From NCBI GenBank assembly GCA_947650285.1, contig CANTFL010001406.1, forward strand, positions 265,303-329,302: a stretch of DNA of 64,000 nt, given 5' to 3'. The position numbers and the translations under genes were made by a program. Numbering within the stretch: the first letter of the stretch is position 1; each line of letters starts with the position of its first letter. Under the pieces are notes generated by a model, which searched no databases, was not told where the DNA came from, and saw nothing but the letters and a program-made list of their open reading frames with translations. Below are positions 34,501 to 46,339 of the stretch, piece by piece. This stretch comes from Hyaloperonospora brassicae (taxonomy: Eukaryota; Oomycota; Peronosporomycetes; Peronosporales; Peronosporaceae).

Positions 34501-37500
34501 ACTTCGGGGGCCTTCTACCAAAAGTTACGGATCATCATGGATTGTCCAGAAATTAGACTCGCAAATATATATTTCGATGTATTGAATATAATTATGTTGC
34601 TGTGCTTTTTAACTCGAATTTAAGTAATGTTCCATTAGTCTTCTATTCGATTTTTCTGCTTAAACTTCTCTATATAGTCGCTCTTATAGCTAAAATAGCT
34701 AAATATGTAATAGTCGTTTAAGGGTCATATTAATCAGATGTTTTTCATTTTTATGAATCATTAGCCTTGATTCGACAATAATTGCTCTTACTCACGTACC
34801 AATAACTAATTAGCAGGGGCAACCTTCACACGTAGAAACGACTATTATTCATCTAGAACATTTGAAATAATATTAAAATGCTCAATTTCTTACATGATAC
34901 TTGTGAAGCCCTGGCATATTTTTGCACCGTTATCTAGCCTGAAAGTCCATTTCGACATGGCTATACAAAATATCGGTGGGATATCATGAGTTACTATAAG
35001 CACACGAAAGTCCGATCGAATAAATGGTTCTTTGTGGCGTGATACCGTGCCTATTTTTAATAGCATCTGTACTTATGCAGGTCGTATACTCAGACAACGC
35101 ACAGCTACCACGAGGTATATGATCATACTTTACGCCTAAACAAATTAGCTTTCTATAATTGATCGAAAAGAAAAGCGATTTTAATCTTGTCCTCGATCGT
35201 TTGTCAATATCAATTTCATAGTATAATGGAAGTCTTGGTTCGCTGGCAATAACCTATTCGCGTGCATTTCCGCTTTCAGAGTGGCCCAAGCAGTAGGTAC
35301 AAGTAGATTTCGATATGTAACCACCCTTAAATCTTCTGGGTCGTAATATTTAAGTCGACTGGGATGCGATCCCACAGACTCCTTTTCGACGTCCGCAATT
35401 TAAAAGGCTCGATATCGAATTGTGAATTGAGAAAGCGTAGCGACATTGAATATAATTCTATATAATTTCACATTAAATAATTGGATATGCAACGTCAAAA
35501 GATTTGCGGGTCAGCATACCCTTTGTCAATCTATTGGCAATGCGCTAATGTAGACAATAGTTTGGCGTTTATTTCGATCGGCTCGACTTATAATTATATA
35601 AAATTTGATTTGCGCAACATTCATAAAGGATTAATAATGAAAATTGGTAACTCGAACAGCTCGTCATCGACTATCTTGATTATGACCGAGTCTTCGTTCT
35701 GCCAATTTCGACATAGATTGGTCAAGATCGAAGCTTTAACAAAATTACTATAAATCTGACTACGACTGGTAGTAAAACATCTTCAAAGTCTCTAAATGCG
35801 TCTTTTATTAGTTCTACTCTAACTTTGCTTAATTAACCCCACAACTGTCGCCTGAACACAGACTTCCTTATGTATAAATGATGTTATCATATTTATTACA
35901 TATATATGGCTCGTGTCATTCTACAGTGCCGATATGGACGACTTAAAGCTTCAATTAACATATCTTGCAAAGTTTTAAAGGCGAGTTTGGTTTTACAAGA
36001 TATTATTGATCGGGATATTTGTCATTCGGTCTGCGATATTCAATATAACACTCGACAAATAGATTTAAGATTTGATAAATCCCAAACAACATGTCGTCAG
36101 TAATTTTTTTTTGTCAATTTTATATTCGTTTATCTTCTACGCACTTTTTTGGTCTAGTTTGCTCATATTTCTTGCGCGAAAAGCGGTATACCGTCTTCAC
36201 TGCACAAATTCATTCCAAAGTAGAGCATTTATCTCTTCTTACGTTACGGATGTATATCCTTCATTTATAGTTGTGCCTTGATAGCCAAAAAAGCGTCGAC
36301 GAAAGTTTTAAAATTATCTTTAAAACATGCGACATCCATTCAGTAGAAAGCCGATATTCAAGTGATCTACGATGGACGTCGCTCGTTCTACAAGTACGTT
36401 GACGATTTTAGTTCATGTATGTTTCAAAACTCTTGTGTCGATTTTTGGTGGGTCGGCTGCATATATATTTTTATAGATTGATGACGCCGGTAAAAAGCAT
36501 GTATGTGTCGACTTTTATATTGGTAACATCATTATCGGAATATTAATTAAATAAATCTCTTTCTAGCATTTATCTCAAAATATTTTTGCTTGGTTTCAAT
36601 AGGAACGCGCTAGATTGTGTAGGTGTAAGGTAAAAATCTATTTTGCCGCGTAACGCTTATTTATGTTGCCCAGACCTGCCAACTTACAAATTTGGTAGTT
36701 TTTTTTACATAAGGTAAATTTGCAAGTTTTGTTTACTGTGCGTATTGTCCGTTAAAATGAATATATTTTTTCAAAGAAGCATCGAAGACGTCAAGTTTGC
36801 TGGATATCACGGCTTAGCCAGGGCGTTATTTTTCTACTAGAATATTAAATTTCGGCAAGCTAGTTTGAGCGATAATGGGTCCATTCTAGGCATTTACCTT
36901 CTCTCAAAAAAAATTATAAGCGGCTTTGTTTGGGCGATCCCTATTCAAACTAATACTTAAAGGTTGATTTTACCCTGATTGATATAGACATTCTTTCGAC
37001 GATTATTTTTTCGATTAATCTAAAAGTTTTTCGATTTGGTTTGCGATCATATTTATGTTTGAGCCCGGTCTTGTCAATAGTACGTATCAAGATGTATACA
37101 CGCTATACGATAATTAGTTAATGAAATTATTTATTGTTCGGATCCAATTTTGTATATTTTCCATGTTTGACTGTTTACAAGCCTATTTTGACATTAGTCG
37201 GTTCATAATTTTATCGGTCTTTCATTGCAGCCAATTTTTTAACGTATTACCTTTCTTTAAATAGAGCATACATGATACACTTACGACCACTTAATTTGAA
37301 TGACTTTGTGCCTTCGGTCTTAGTGAAAACTTTGTATTTTCGTTGGTCCACAAGTTTTTATGGCATTTTTGAAGAATGCCGTAGCTCAGATAGGCGTACT
37401 GAAAATCTAGGACCTATCGCAAAAGTATTAAACTTCCGTGTCTGTGAATTAAATCAATAATCGAAAAATTCCATGTTAGCGCAATAAAGAAAAAAAGGAG

Positions 37501-38400
37501 ACATACTAAACTCATCTAAAATGTGGAATTCATTTTTAATGTATATTTAGAGAATAATCATTTTAAAAAAGCATTATTCGAGTAAAGAAAAAGTAAAAAT
37601 AATATCTAACTACTAATGAATGTGTCATGCTTTTAGCACAACAAATTTAATTTTACATGAAACACCTTCTTATGAGATATAGCGTTAACAATTGTAAGTA
37701 TATAGTGTTTAATTTTATGCGTATTGTTCCATAACTCTTGCAAATGAGACAGAGTGCATATACTATTCTACTTGATTTTTTCTGTTGGCCACGTTTCGAC
37801 CATTTTTTTAAGTGAACGTTGACCCATCGTCTTATTTTTGTGAGATAAGGTCGTCCTTGGACAATCAATAGAAATAGTCAATTGCTCAAGTGAACAAAAT
37901 AGCACATAATGAATGCAACTGTGATATATTGCTTTTTTTTACGTCATGTTAAATATAATATATGCCTGGTATACTTAATAATAACGACATAGTGAACGAG
38001 AAAAGCGTAGATATTAACAAGGACCTATAAGTCTGATTTTTTAACCTCACTCAAAAACATATTAAGATATTTCAGCAATTTCGGTACGAAGGGATTGGAG
38101 ACGATGTATCGATTCTTGTATAACGTGATGCAAAACAAAAACAATATCCTATTTTTATCAGCTAGAACAATTACATTAGAAATTAAAACCTCTACTTAGA
38201 CACACGCCTTAGAATACCATAGCGTGGCGATAAAAAAAATTCGAAAAATACCAAGACTACCGTTTCTACCTTTCTCACAAGAAGCTAAGGCGTATCTGAC
38301 AGAGGGCATCCATTTGTATTAGGTGATGCAGATAATTTTGAGATCCTTAATATAAGGTGTTGGTATCTTAGATATTAATAAACTTCCAAAGTCGGACCCT
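28541..38400. other. Long AT-rich block without recognisable genes
   Basis: About 10 kb of low-GC DNA. Open frames of 60-111 codons occur (plus 28736-28957, Ala/Ser-rich; plus 29120-29401; minus 29741-29929; minus 30029-30271; plus 31164-31499; plus 35481-35753; plus 35906-36103), but none shows a domain I know. Frames at 28.7-30.3 kb have more balanced composition and might be remnants of one decayed transposon. Beyond 30.5 kb composition is that of strongly mutated non-coding DNA. Confidence 0.5.
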
Positions 38401-38401
38401 G

Positions 38402-38520
38402 ACAGGCCTGGCCACACCCTTTTGACATTTGACCCCCCCCCCCCAGCAGACCATCCCCCATCTGACCAATCAGAAGCAACGGACGCGTAATTCGGTGTAA
38501 TATCTATTCAACATAATCTG
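38402..38520 (+). repeat. Promoter-like repeat, copy 3 of 4
   Basis: Directly upstream of a first exon, as in copy 2. Contains a run of 12 C at 38433-38444. Near-identical to the 20.4-kb copy from the TTCGGTGTAATATCTATTC block onward. Confidence 0.65.
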
Positions 38521-38554
38521 TGTAAACAAAAGGAATGCTAAGGAGCTGTAAAAA

Positions 38555-38888
38555 ATGGATTGGAAAGTCGCATCCGAGCGCTTCTGCCGGTCCAATTTGA
38601 AATTAGAGACCAACTTAACAGAATGCATTGGGACTCATGACGTCGAGCTGTCGGATCTCACGCTCGGCGGAAACGACTACGTGGAATTCCTGCGCAAAAT
38701 GATGACTGTGTCGGTGTGTTTCTATACGTAGTAGTGAGCTATTCCTGTGACGCTGTCGAAGCAGAGTGACAGAACAAACCTAACAAACCGTTTAATATGG
38801 ACAACTGATACGCTCATTTGGTCTTGTGCGGTACTGTCTCTATTCAGAAATTTTTTGGAACGTATCGGGAAAACGGCTCGTGCCGCAC
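38555..38888 (+). pseudogene. 5' part of acetylornithine-deacetylase-like copy B/C
   Basis: Exon 1 (38555-38713) encodes the same 53 codons as copy A with few changes. It is followed by a 134-bp intron (38714-38847) and about 41 bases of exon 2. Homology stops at a GCAC tetramer (38885-38888). The missing remainder begins at the same gene position at 44623 on the minus strand, so this is one half of a broken gene. A 500-bp island of moderate GC in AT-rich DNA. Confidence 0.8.
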
Positions 38889-41800
38889 CTTAAATAAAAG
38901 TTTATTTCTCCTGTTTAATTTTCCAGCCGCCTTCAAAGTAATGCTGTAAACTTACCGAGATAACTTATTCAAAAATAGACCATTTTCTTCTCTTCCTTAG
39001 TTTGCTATTTTAATTTAACATACCATTTTTTATTATTGCGATCACATCGGTTTATTTTGGTAATATCACGGGTGTGTGCACCTACATGTCGATATTTTCT
39101 ATTACAAAAAAAATGTAAAAGTGTACAAGTGATTCAGGCTGGGCGTATTCATTGTGATAATCTAGTAAACGTATGTTAGAAGACAGCAAAAATTACAGTA
39201 TCCATGAACAACTTCGTTTGCTGTTTGAGTTGATGATACCTTTCGTGAAAATGTTGTAGAGCGGAATGGCGGCGCAACAAAGTCTATTCCTCACACCAAC
39301 GGATGTTTTTAGTCAGAAGTAGCACGTAATCGTTTTTATTTGTTTTTAGCCAGAACAAGTATTGGTCTTATTATGTACTGATTCAATTGTCGTTTAAAAT
39401 TGCAGCTCATCACACATGCGCGCTCCCACCTAAACGCTTTCTTGGCAAATATTTAAGTTGTTTAAATTGCAGACGTCAATACTTCGTGTAGTTGATACAA
39501 ACGACTGCTGAACTTGTAAAAGATTATTGATTATATTGTTTTGTAGTTCTCACGTTACTGTAAGGCAGCCTAGATCTTATGTTTTTCATATAAGAATAGG
39601 TATTTTTATGCGCTTAGTGCTAAATATTTTAATTCGTCAGTCAATTCTAACGCGCCAATTTCAACAATTTGAGACGTATCGCCTTTCCCGAAAGTAAATA
39701 TTACCTTCCGATTACCGCTTCAAATTCATGTTTTGATATCTTTTCTTCTTGATATTCAATAATAATTAAAAACAAGTAATTACATAAGTTGCAAGAAAAA
39801 TATATTTATGTGACCAATGCATTAATATTCTAATATAATGCGTTTGTTTAGTTTTTCAATTCTGCTCCATTTCATCCATGTCATAGCGGCAGATTTTTAA
39901 CTATAATATTTAAAATTTTTATGGCTGCTTTACACGCGCCTATCGAAAAAAGTGTGTTAATACCTTTAAAACCCAATTCTTCCGTAAAACAAATACGTCG
40001 ATTCTCGCGAATCAATTACTTAACTACTGAAATTATCAACAATAACAACTTTATTACTAAGGAAGATTACGCAGCGCTCAATTTGGTTAAGAACGATTCT
40101 TCTTACATGGACTATGCGTTGAAAAGCATTTATTTCAATATTATTGTGCATCGATTATATGTTAACATTATTTGAAAGGACAAAATCAAAATTACACAAA
40201 ATAATGCGATATGTCGAAAATACAAACGGGATCACTTTTCACACCACATTAAAGAATCTAAATTTCATAGTGATCAAAACGAAGTCTTATCTGAGCAACT
40301 TCACGAAAAATGTATAACAATAAAGCTTCTGATTCGTGATAATATCGGAAATTCTGGTTCGAATACTGACTTGCTTGTAGCGAGCTTGTATATCGGCGAC
40401 TCATGGTAAAAAAGCCTACATTTGTTGAAATGTCGAAATCTGTATACAACAAGTAAGGCTTCATTGAAGTATTTTTCTCCTATTCAAATTGATGATTTAG
40501 GAAATGAAAAGGTACAGGTATCATTATTTGTGTTTGTGGGTCAGTATGAGTTATTGTAATTGTAGAGACGGCGACATTTACATATCCTATATATGTTTTA
40601 TGCTGCATAATTAATCAAATTGGATAATCGACCAGAAGACGCAGACCAAGATTTTATTTAGTAATTTTTCTTCTGCACCTCGAGATTGAGCCTGATAATT
40701 TTAGGGTATGGTGGGTTGCGTAAACAAAATAAATACAAACAAATATACATATTTAGAGATCTGTGTACTGATAATGGTGTGAAACGCTAAATTCTAATTA
40801 ACATGTCTGCATTAGAACTGTTGCGTCCATAGCGAAAGGTCGTACCAAAAACTTTCCTGAATTTGTACAATCCACCGCCTGAACTATATTGAGTGACGAA
40901 TGTTTAGGCTTTGATACTTCTAGTCTGCAAGGCTATGCGTATGTGCATCCTAACACGATCCACAACATTCGAATTGTCGATTAATAAAGAAATATATTAT
41001 ATAAAAAAAGGAAAAGGTTAGTTTTCTGTGAAAACAAACAGATCTAAATTTAATCAAATACGTATATAAAAAACTCCAAATGATACATGGTATAAATTAA
41101 TTGGCGACTTAATTGCTAAATTAAGACGTTAATTTATGTGTTTATTTATTTCACCTGTCTTATGATGGCGAGTTTATAAAAATTCGTTAGCATAGAATTT
41201 AATGTCTAATGAGTACTTGACAAGCCTGGGGCCGTTTGCAAATCTTCTTATATATAATGTATATTCTAAAAAATATATATGAAAAAGTCTGTCAAATAAT
41301 ATACTTGCAGACTGATTTAGAAGTTTTTAAGATGTTAATAATGGCCATCAATGCAGATTTGGCTGTACATACTTGCGTTTATTAACGAACAAAAAATTAG
41401 ATTGATCTTGAAGTAGTTGTAGCGTCAGCTATCAAAGCCTCGAGATAAAATAAGCAGATAATGACTCACAGCCTGCCTTGGAGTGTGGATGCAGTAGAAT
41501 GTTTCCTGTCTTTTATGAAGTAGGATTAACTTCTTTTCATAGCTATGTAAATGTACCGCTATGCCAGACGTTCAATTAGTTCAAAATTATTCAAATACTC
41601 ACTGATGATGCCGTCTATCCCAGTGAAAGGTACGCGCTACGCATCAATTATAAGACAATGACAGGTTATCTTTGCTGGTGCGTATTCGTATTCGCCCAGA
41701 ATAACCGATATATTTGTTATATGCAGCGACATAAAGCGACACGATTAATATGCAAGAATGGTTATACAAGTACTATCGTCAAAACAACTCGGTGAATATC

Positions 41801-43437
41801 GAAGGGGCTTGCTTATGTGCAAAAGTACTTGCCTCCTGATATTTCTGGATTTATATCTAGTCATTACATGCCTGCAAAAAATGAAATGCTTGTTGTTTTT
41901 GCATAAGCCCCTATTTGAATCAATTTATTATTCACAGCTTGTCATGACATACACATCTATTTTTAAATACAGCCGGTAAGCAAATATTTTACATATAGGT
42001 CTGAAAGCATGTGTATAATGCAATTTATCGCATTCACATAAGCTTTAGCTTCCTATCAGGAACACCGGAAATTGATACAAACTTTATTTATCTAGCTCCA
42101 TATGCATCCTCCACTGAGTAATCATAGCGTGATTCATTCTCGTGCCAATGAGGTAGGTCTTCCAACTTTTTTTGGAATTGAAATGATCTACTTCAGACCC
42201 TGCAAGTTTGTTGTATCTGGCACATGTACGTTACTTCTTTAATCTTTCGACTTTTCAACAAAAAGAATGTTATATTTTTTATGATGATAAGATTTCACTA
42301 GTGACACTTTAAATGTAGTCAGAGCCGTTTATATTAAAAATTAAATCCGCAATAAGATACATATATGTATACATATTTGAAACTACGGTAATTTATGACA
42401 ATTATTATACTCAGCTTACAAATTTGCTATTCTTTCCTTGCATTATTTCAAATAAATATTTAAGTGGTAGCAAAAGTGTTAAATTAATTCTAAAAAACTC
42501 TATTGGAGCTACTGTTTTGTACATAATTTACACTTCGCTACAATGTAGACTCGTAAGCAAGTCAAAATGATATCTATATGTATTGACGCTTGTGGATGTC
42601 TCTCATCGTTGCTTTTAGTTTTATTTTCGAATGGCATCTCTGATTTATTCAAATAGCCCTTGTGACATTCAGTTTCCCTATACGCTGATCGATGAATGAG
42701 CCTCGGAAAGCTCTTCAGATGACGCGCTATTCTGCCGATCATTTTATGATTATTAACTTTGAATTTTATAAAAATATGAGATATCCCCATTAACAATTAG
42801 CCATATGATGTTATGATACCACTATAATTGCACAATTTGGCTTGCATCTAAACAATGGCGTCTATCGTTATCATGCAGCGTATCCGAAGTAACTCCATAA
42901 GTGATGGTGAAAAAACGTTTTGCATTGTAAAGGCAAAGGTGATCGTAAATAGACATATGGCATTTTTTGACGTCCATGTGCAATCTGCTAGATGAAGAAC
43001 TTCTTATAAAAGCCCAATGTGTAATACTTCGTTTATTTAATATTATCAATATTTGAGAAGTAGAATACATTATTTTGCGCCCGTTTGGAATTCTTTTTGC
43101 ACGTGTAAATTATGTAATGAAATGCTACCTAATATTTATTAAGTGTGTGAAAAACTTTGTCACGATACACACGATTTACTAACGCGATAAATGTGCATTT
43201 TATAATTGGGCGACATCAATGCAGCATAACATGTAAAGAGTACAACAGCCATGCTCAGCAACTCTATAAGCTACAATGTTTGCGATGATGCTTTGTAACT
43301 TTTAAATAAAGATTTAGGCAAATAATTACGCATTTTCCGTCGAAAAATTGATTACACTAGAAATACGTGCACCATGATCCGTGTTATAAGCAATAATTGA
43401 GAGGCCCAGATAGCTGGACTTCACTCTTTATAATATA
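38889..43437. other. AT-rich DNA without recognisable genes
   Basis: Short frames at 39921-40175 (plus), 40258-40464 (minus), 41758-41979 (plus), 42509-42796 and 42822-43070 (minus) carry no motif I recognise. The segment is probably part of an inverted block (38889-44623). Confidence 0.5.
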
Positions 43438-43531
43438 TATATGGACCACGCCACCAGCGTGACACCCCTATCTGACCTATCAGAAGCAACAAATGCGAAT
43501 TTTGGTGTAGTGGCTATCGAATCATCTAAAG
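43438..43531 (+). repeat. Promoter-like repeat, copy 4 of 4
   Basis: TATGGACCACGCC, CCTATCTGACC, CAGAAGCAACAAATGCG and GGTGTAGTGGCTATCGAATC match copy 1 best (including the AATCATCTA after it). It sits just beyond the 3' end of the 43.7-44.6 kb gene piece, as copy 1 sits beyond the 3' end of copy A. Confidence 0.55.
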
Positions 43532-43654
43532 TGACCACACTCTAATCTCACCTTCAGTAGCTGCGTACTGATCAGTGGTGATTCTGGTGAATGATTAGCC
43601 ATTGCGCAACTATTTACCTTGATACACCGCGCTTCAATGTCTTTTTCACAACAA

Positions 43655-44623
43655 GCTACACGAGCTTGGTCCAAGTTAGACTGCAGTAGATAACAAACAC
43701 CCATTTTTTTGTTTAAAACATACACACACCCGAAACTCGAGCATATCTTCATTCATTGTACATTTGTTTGAAGCCGTTACACGTTCATTCAATGCGCATC
43801 ATGTTCATGGTCGACTGACACGAGTATTTGTACTCAGATCCCTTTTCCACTGGTCGAAACTCCATTTCAAGTACTTCTGAATTTTTGTCGTCGCTTCCAT
43901 TGCTTATTCCAGGTCATAGATACCCATGGTCGGCTTGTCGCTGTTTAACAGCTCGCCCGTGGCCTTAAATGTCCAAGTGATGGCCCCCGCTGTGATAACA
44001 CCAGGATGGCTATCGTAACTGTCGACTCAGATATTAAACACTGGTACAGTTTTAAAAGTCAATATTTCTAGCATCTATAAATGCGTTGACCCCCACGTCT
44101 TTGATCTCGCCAATTTCATTAGACGCAATGAGGGTGCCGACGACCCGTGCCTTTATTAGCCCTTTTGTCTTGCGAATTCACGGAACAGTAATGAAAACAG
44201 AGTCTAAAATAGTTTCAAAAGAGCCGCAAAAAATCCACACAACAGAGAAACACCACCACCAGCATCAGTAGCAATAGCAATGGCAATCCCCACGTCCTCT
44301 TCAATAATTTTCGTTTATCGACTCGTTCATGTCAATAACGCCATGTGTCCGAGACAGTCCGTTGTGCCGCGTCCATAGAGCTTGTCGCCTCTAGCAGTAA
44401 GAGTGAAGGGATCTCGCTACCAGCCTTCCGGATTGGCCGGCACAACGTCCATGTGGGCCCCCACGAGCGCCAGTGTCTCGTCCATAGCACGCGACAAAAG
44501 CGGCGCGTACCTAGTAATGACATTGCCCGCCCTTCGACAAACTCGAGTCGGTCGATTGTGAGCTCTGCGCACACAAATGGCTTTAGCTTTTCCAGCACAA
44601 AGTCCGACACGAGGTTTTTGTGC
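43655..44623 (-). pseudogene. Exon 2 part of acetylornithine-deacetylase-like copy B/C
   Basis: On the minus strand 44623-44235 is about 98-99% identical to exon 2 of copy A (20036-19670) and shares its frameshift, including the GAHMDVVPANP and RGTTDCLGH blocks. From 44230 to 43655 identity drops to roughly three quarters while order is kept; the C-terminal third of the gene is missing. It ends at 44620-44623 with the same GCAC at which the 38.5-kb piece ends. Confidence 0.8.
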
Positions 44624-45749
44624 TATAAGAGACTCAACATGTTCTTCACCTACGACACAAATAAGCTGTAATCATGGGGGTCTTATTATAGCTTTGTGCG
44701 TGATGCGTAATTGCCTTATCAATATAAGAAGATATTGTTCATCGACGAATAAAGGAGGACATCAAGCGCTTTTTTTGGCCTATTTAAATGCGCATAACAG
44801 AGAATATCAATAAGTGATTAGCCACTATTTTAATGATTACGTATGCCTCTTATTTTAAATAAATTCGAAGATGCAGTGGCGCGATCGCGACGGTGAGCTT
44901 GCTTTCCTGAAATGTAACAATCATCACACTACTGTTTGGTTGGTCACACGAACAATAAATATATTTTCAAATGACAAAACTAGAAAATGGTTAATGCCGT
45001 TCTTGTTGTGGTGCAAAGGCTATATCTATCGCTTACTACATCATGTTAGTGCCATTTACCATAACGCTCTATCTTCTACCTCGACTTCAATTTGTCAGTA
45101 CGTCTTTGTGCTAGCTATAATCGATGTACGTGCATTTGCGCAGACCATTGGAACGTCCGATGCGTTTATGTACTATTTAGACATGAGAATACTGTATAAT
45201 TTACATTTACAGTATGAATATTGGTGTAAAGAATGATTAGTTAAAAATATAGTTATATCCTTATAATTATACACGAACTTCATTAGTTTGTGATTGATAT
45301 ATAAAAAAATAGCGCCCTCTTAGGAGCGCGCATCATGAAAGCTTTAATATATTAATATTATGATTTAGCTGACTACGTTATTCCAGATTCAGAGCACAAT
45401 ACGTATTTTATATTCTATATATGTATACGTTGATAGTCCATCAGAAAAGACCCTTTCATATAAATCATCAAAGAAAATGTTTTGCAAGACATTATGCCCA
45501 TATTTGAGTGAGATCAGACTCGGAAGAAATACCATAAAATTATCTAAAATATACATATACATGCGAGAACAAAGGTATGTACTCAGACAATCTACTTTTG
45601 AGCGATTGCTGTAATATAAACATGTCATATGTACAAACATTTTATGTGTATCTTTTTGAGGCAAACATAACGCTGAACACAAATTAAGTTATTCGAAAAG
45701 GGACAAAAATATTAGAATTCTTTCACATCAGAAGATAGGAAAATTATAG
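44624..45749. other. No gene recognised
   Basis: A 121-codon plus frame (44871-45236, beginning MQWRDRDGELAFLKCNN) and a 97-codon minus frame (45389-45682) are open but not recognised. AT-rich. Confidence 0.4.
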
Positions 45750-45990
45750 GTACACACCCATCCTCTGATGCGTACAGCCCCCCCCCCCTCAATTAGAGGC
45801 TCCTCGGAAAGTACTGTAAGCTCCCTAACAAGGTAATTCTCACCTATTAATACTAACTGACATATAAATAATCTTTGCTTTGTGAACACCCCTCTATAAT
45901 ACAGGCCTCCTGTTAATTAGCACACATCCTTGCGTATAACGTCCGCTCGCATTATTCGGCATCCCCCTATAAGTATCCCTATTTTTACTA
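45750..45990. repeat. Left terminal inverted repeat of the MULE
   Basis: Pairs with 49060-49296; shared blocks include CTTTGCTTTG, CACCCCTCTATAAT, CGTCCGCTCGCA and CCCCTATAA. Contains an 11-C run. Confidence 0.75.
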
Positions 45991-46339
45991 CCATTTCTTT
46001 TAACGTATAGATGATCATTATTATAAAGAAATGTAAAATGCATACATCTGACTCATACTGCAAGAATACCAGTCAACGGGGACATGTACATTCCCAGTTA
46101 AAAAGTCTGAAGTTATTAAATGTATCGATTTCTATATCTAGACAGCACTGCGATCTATAAATCGGTGCAAGGGTGACTGTATTAACGCTATCTAAATATT
46201 TAATCAATGATGCTTGCACCGCCTGCAGAGTCTCTCTACGCGTCGCTGGAGGGCGCGAAAAGTATTGTACTTTTTCATGCGATGAGATGAGGTTTTATCT
46301 TATTGAGAAGTCGCTCTTCAAATTGCCGCTCGGGTGAGA

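Noticed and set aside
30500..37500. Possible virus-derived or CRISPR-like content in the AT-rich block
   Set aside because: No regular direct repeats with spacers and no recognisable viral domains; the frames are low-complexity.
44345..44671. 108-codon plus frame, and a similar one at 19761-20084
   Set aside because: Both are antisense shadows of exon 2 of the two deacetylase-like pseudogenes.
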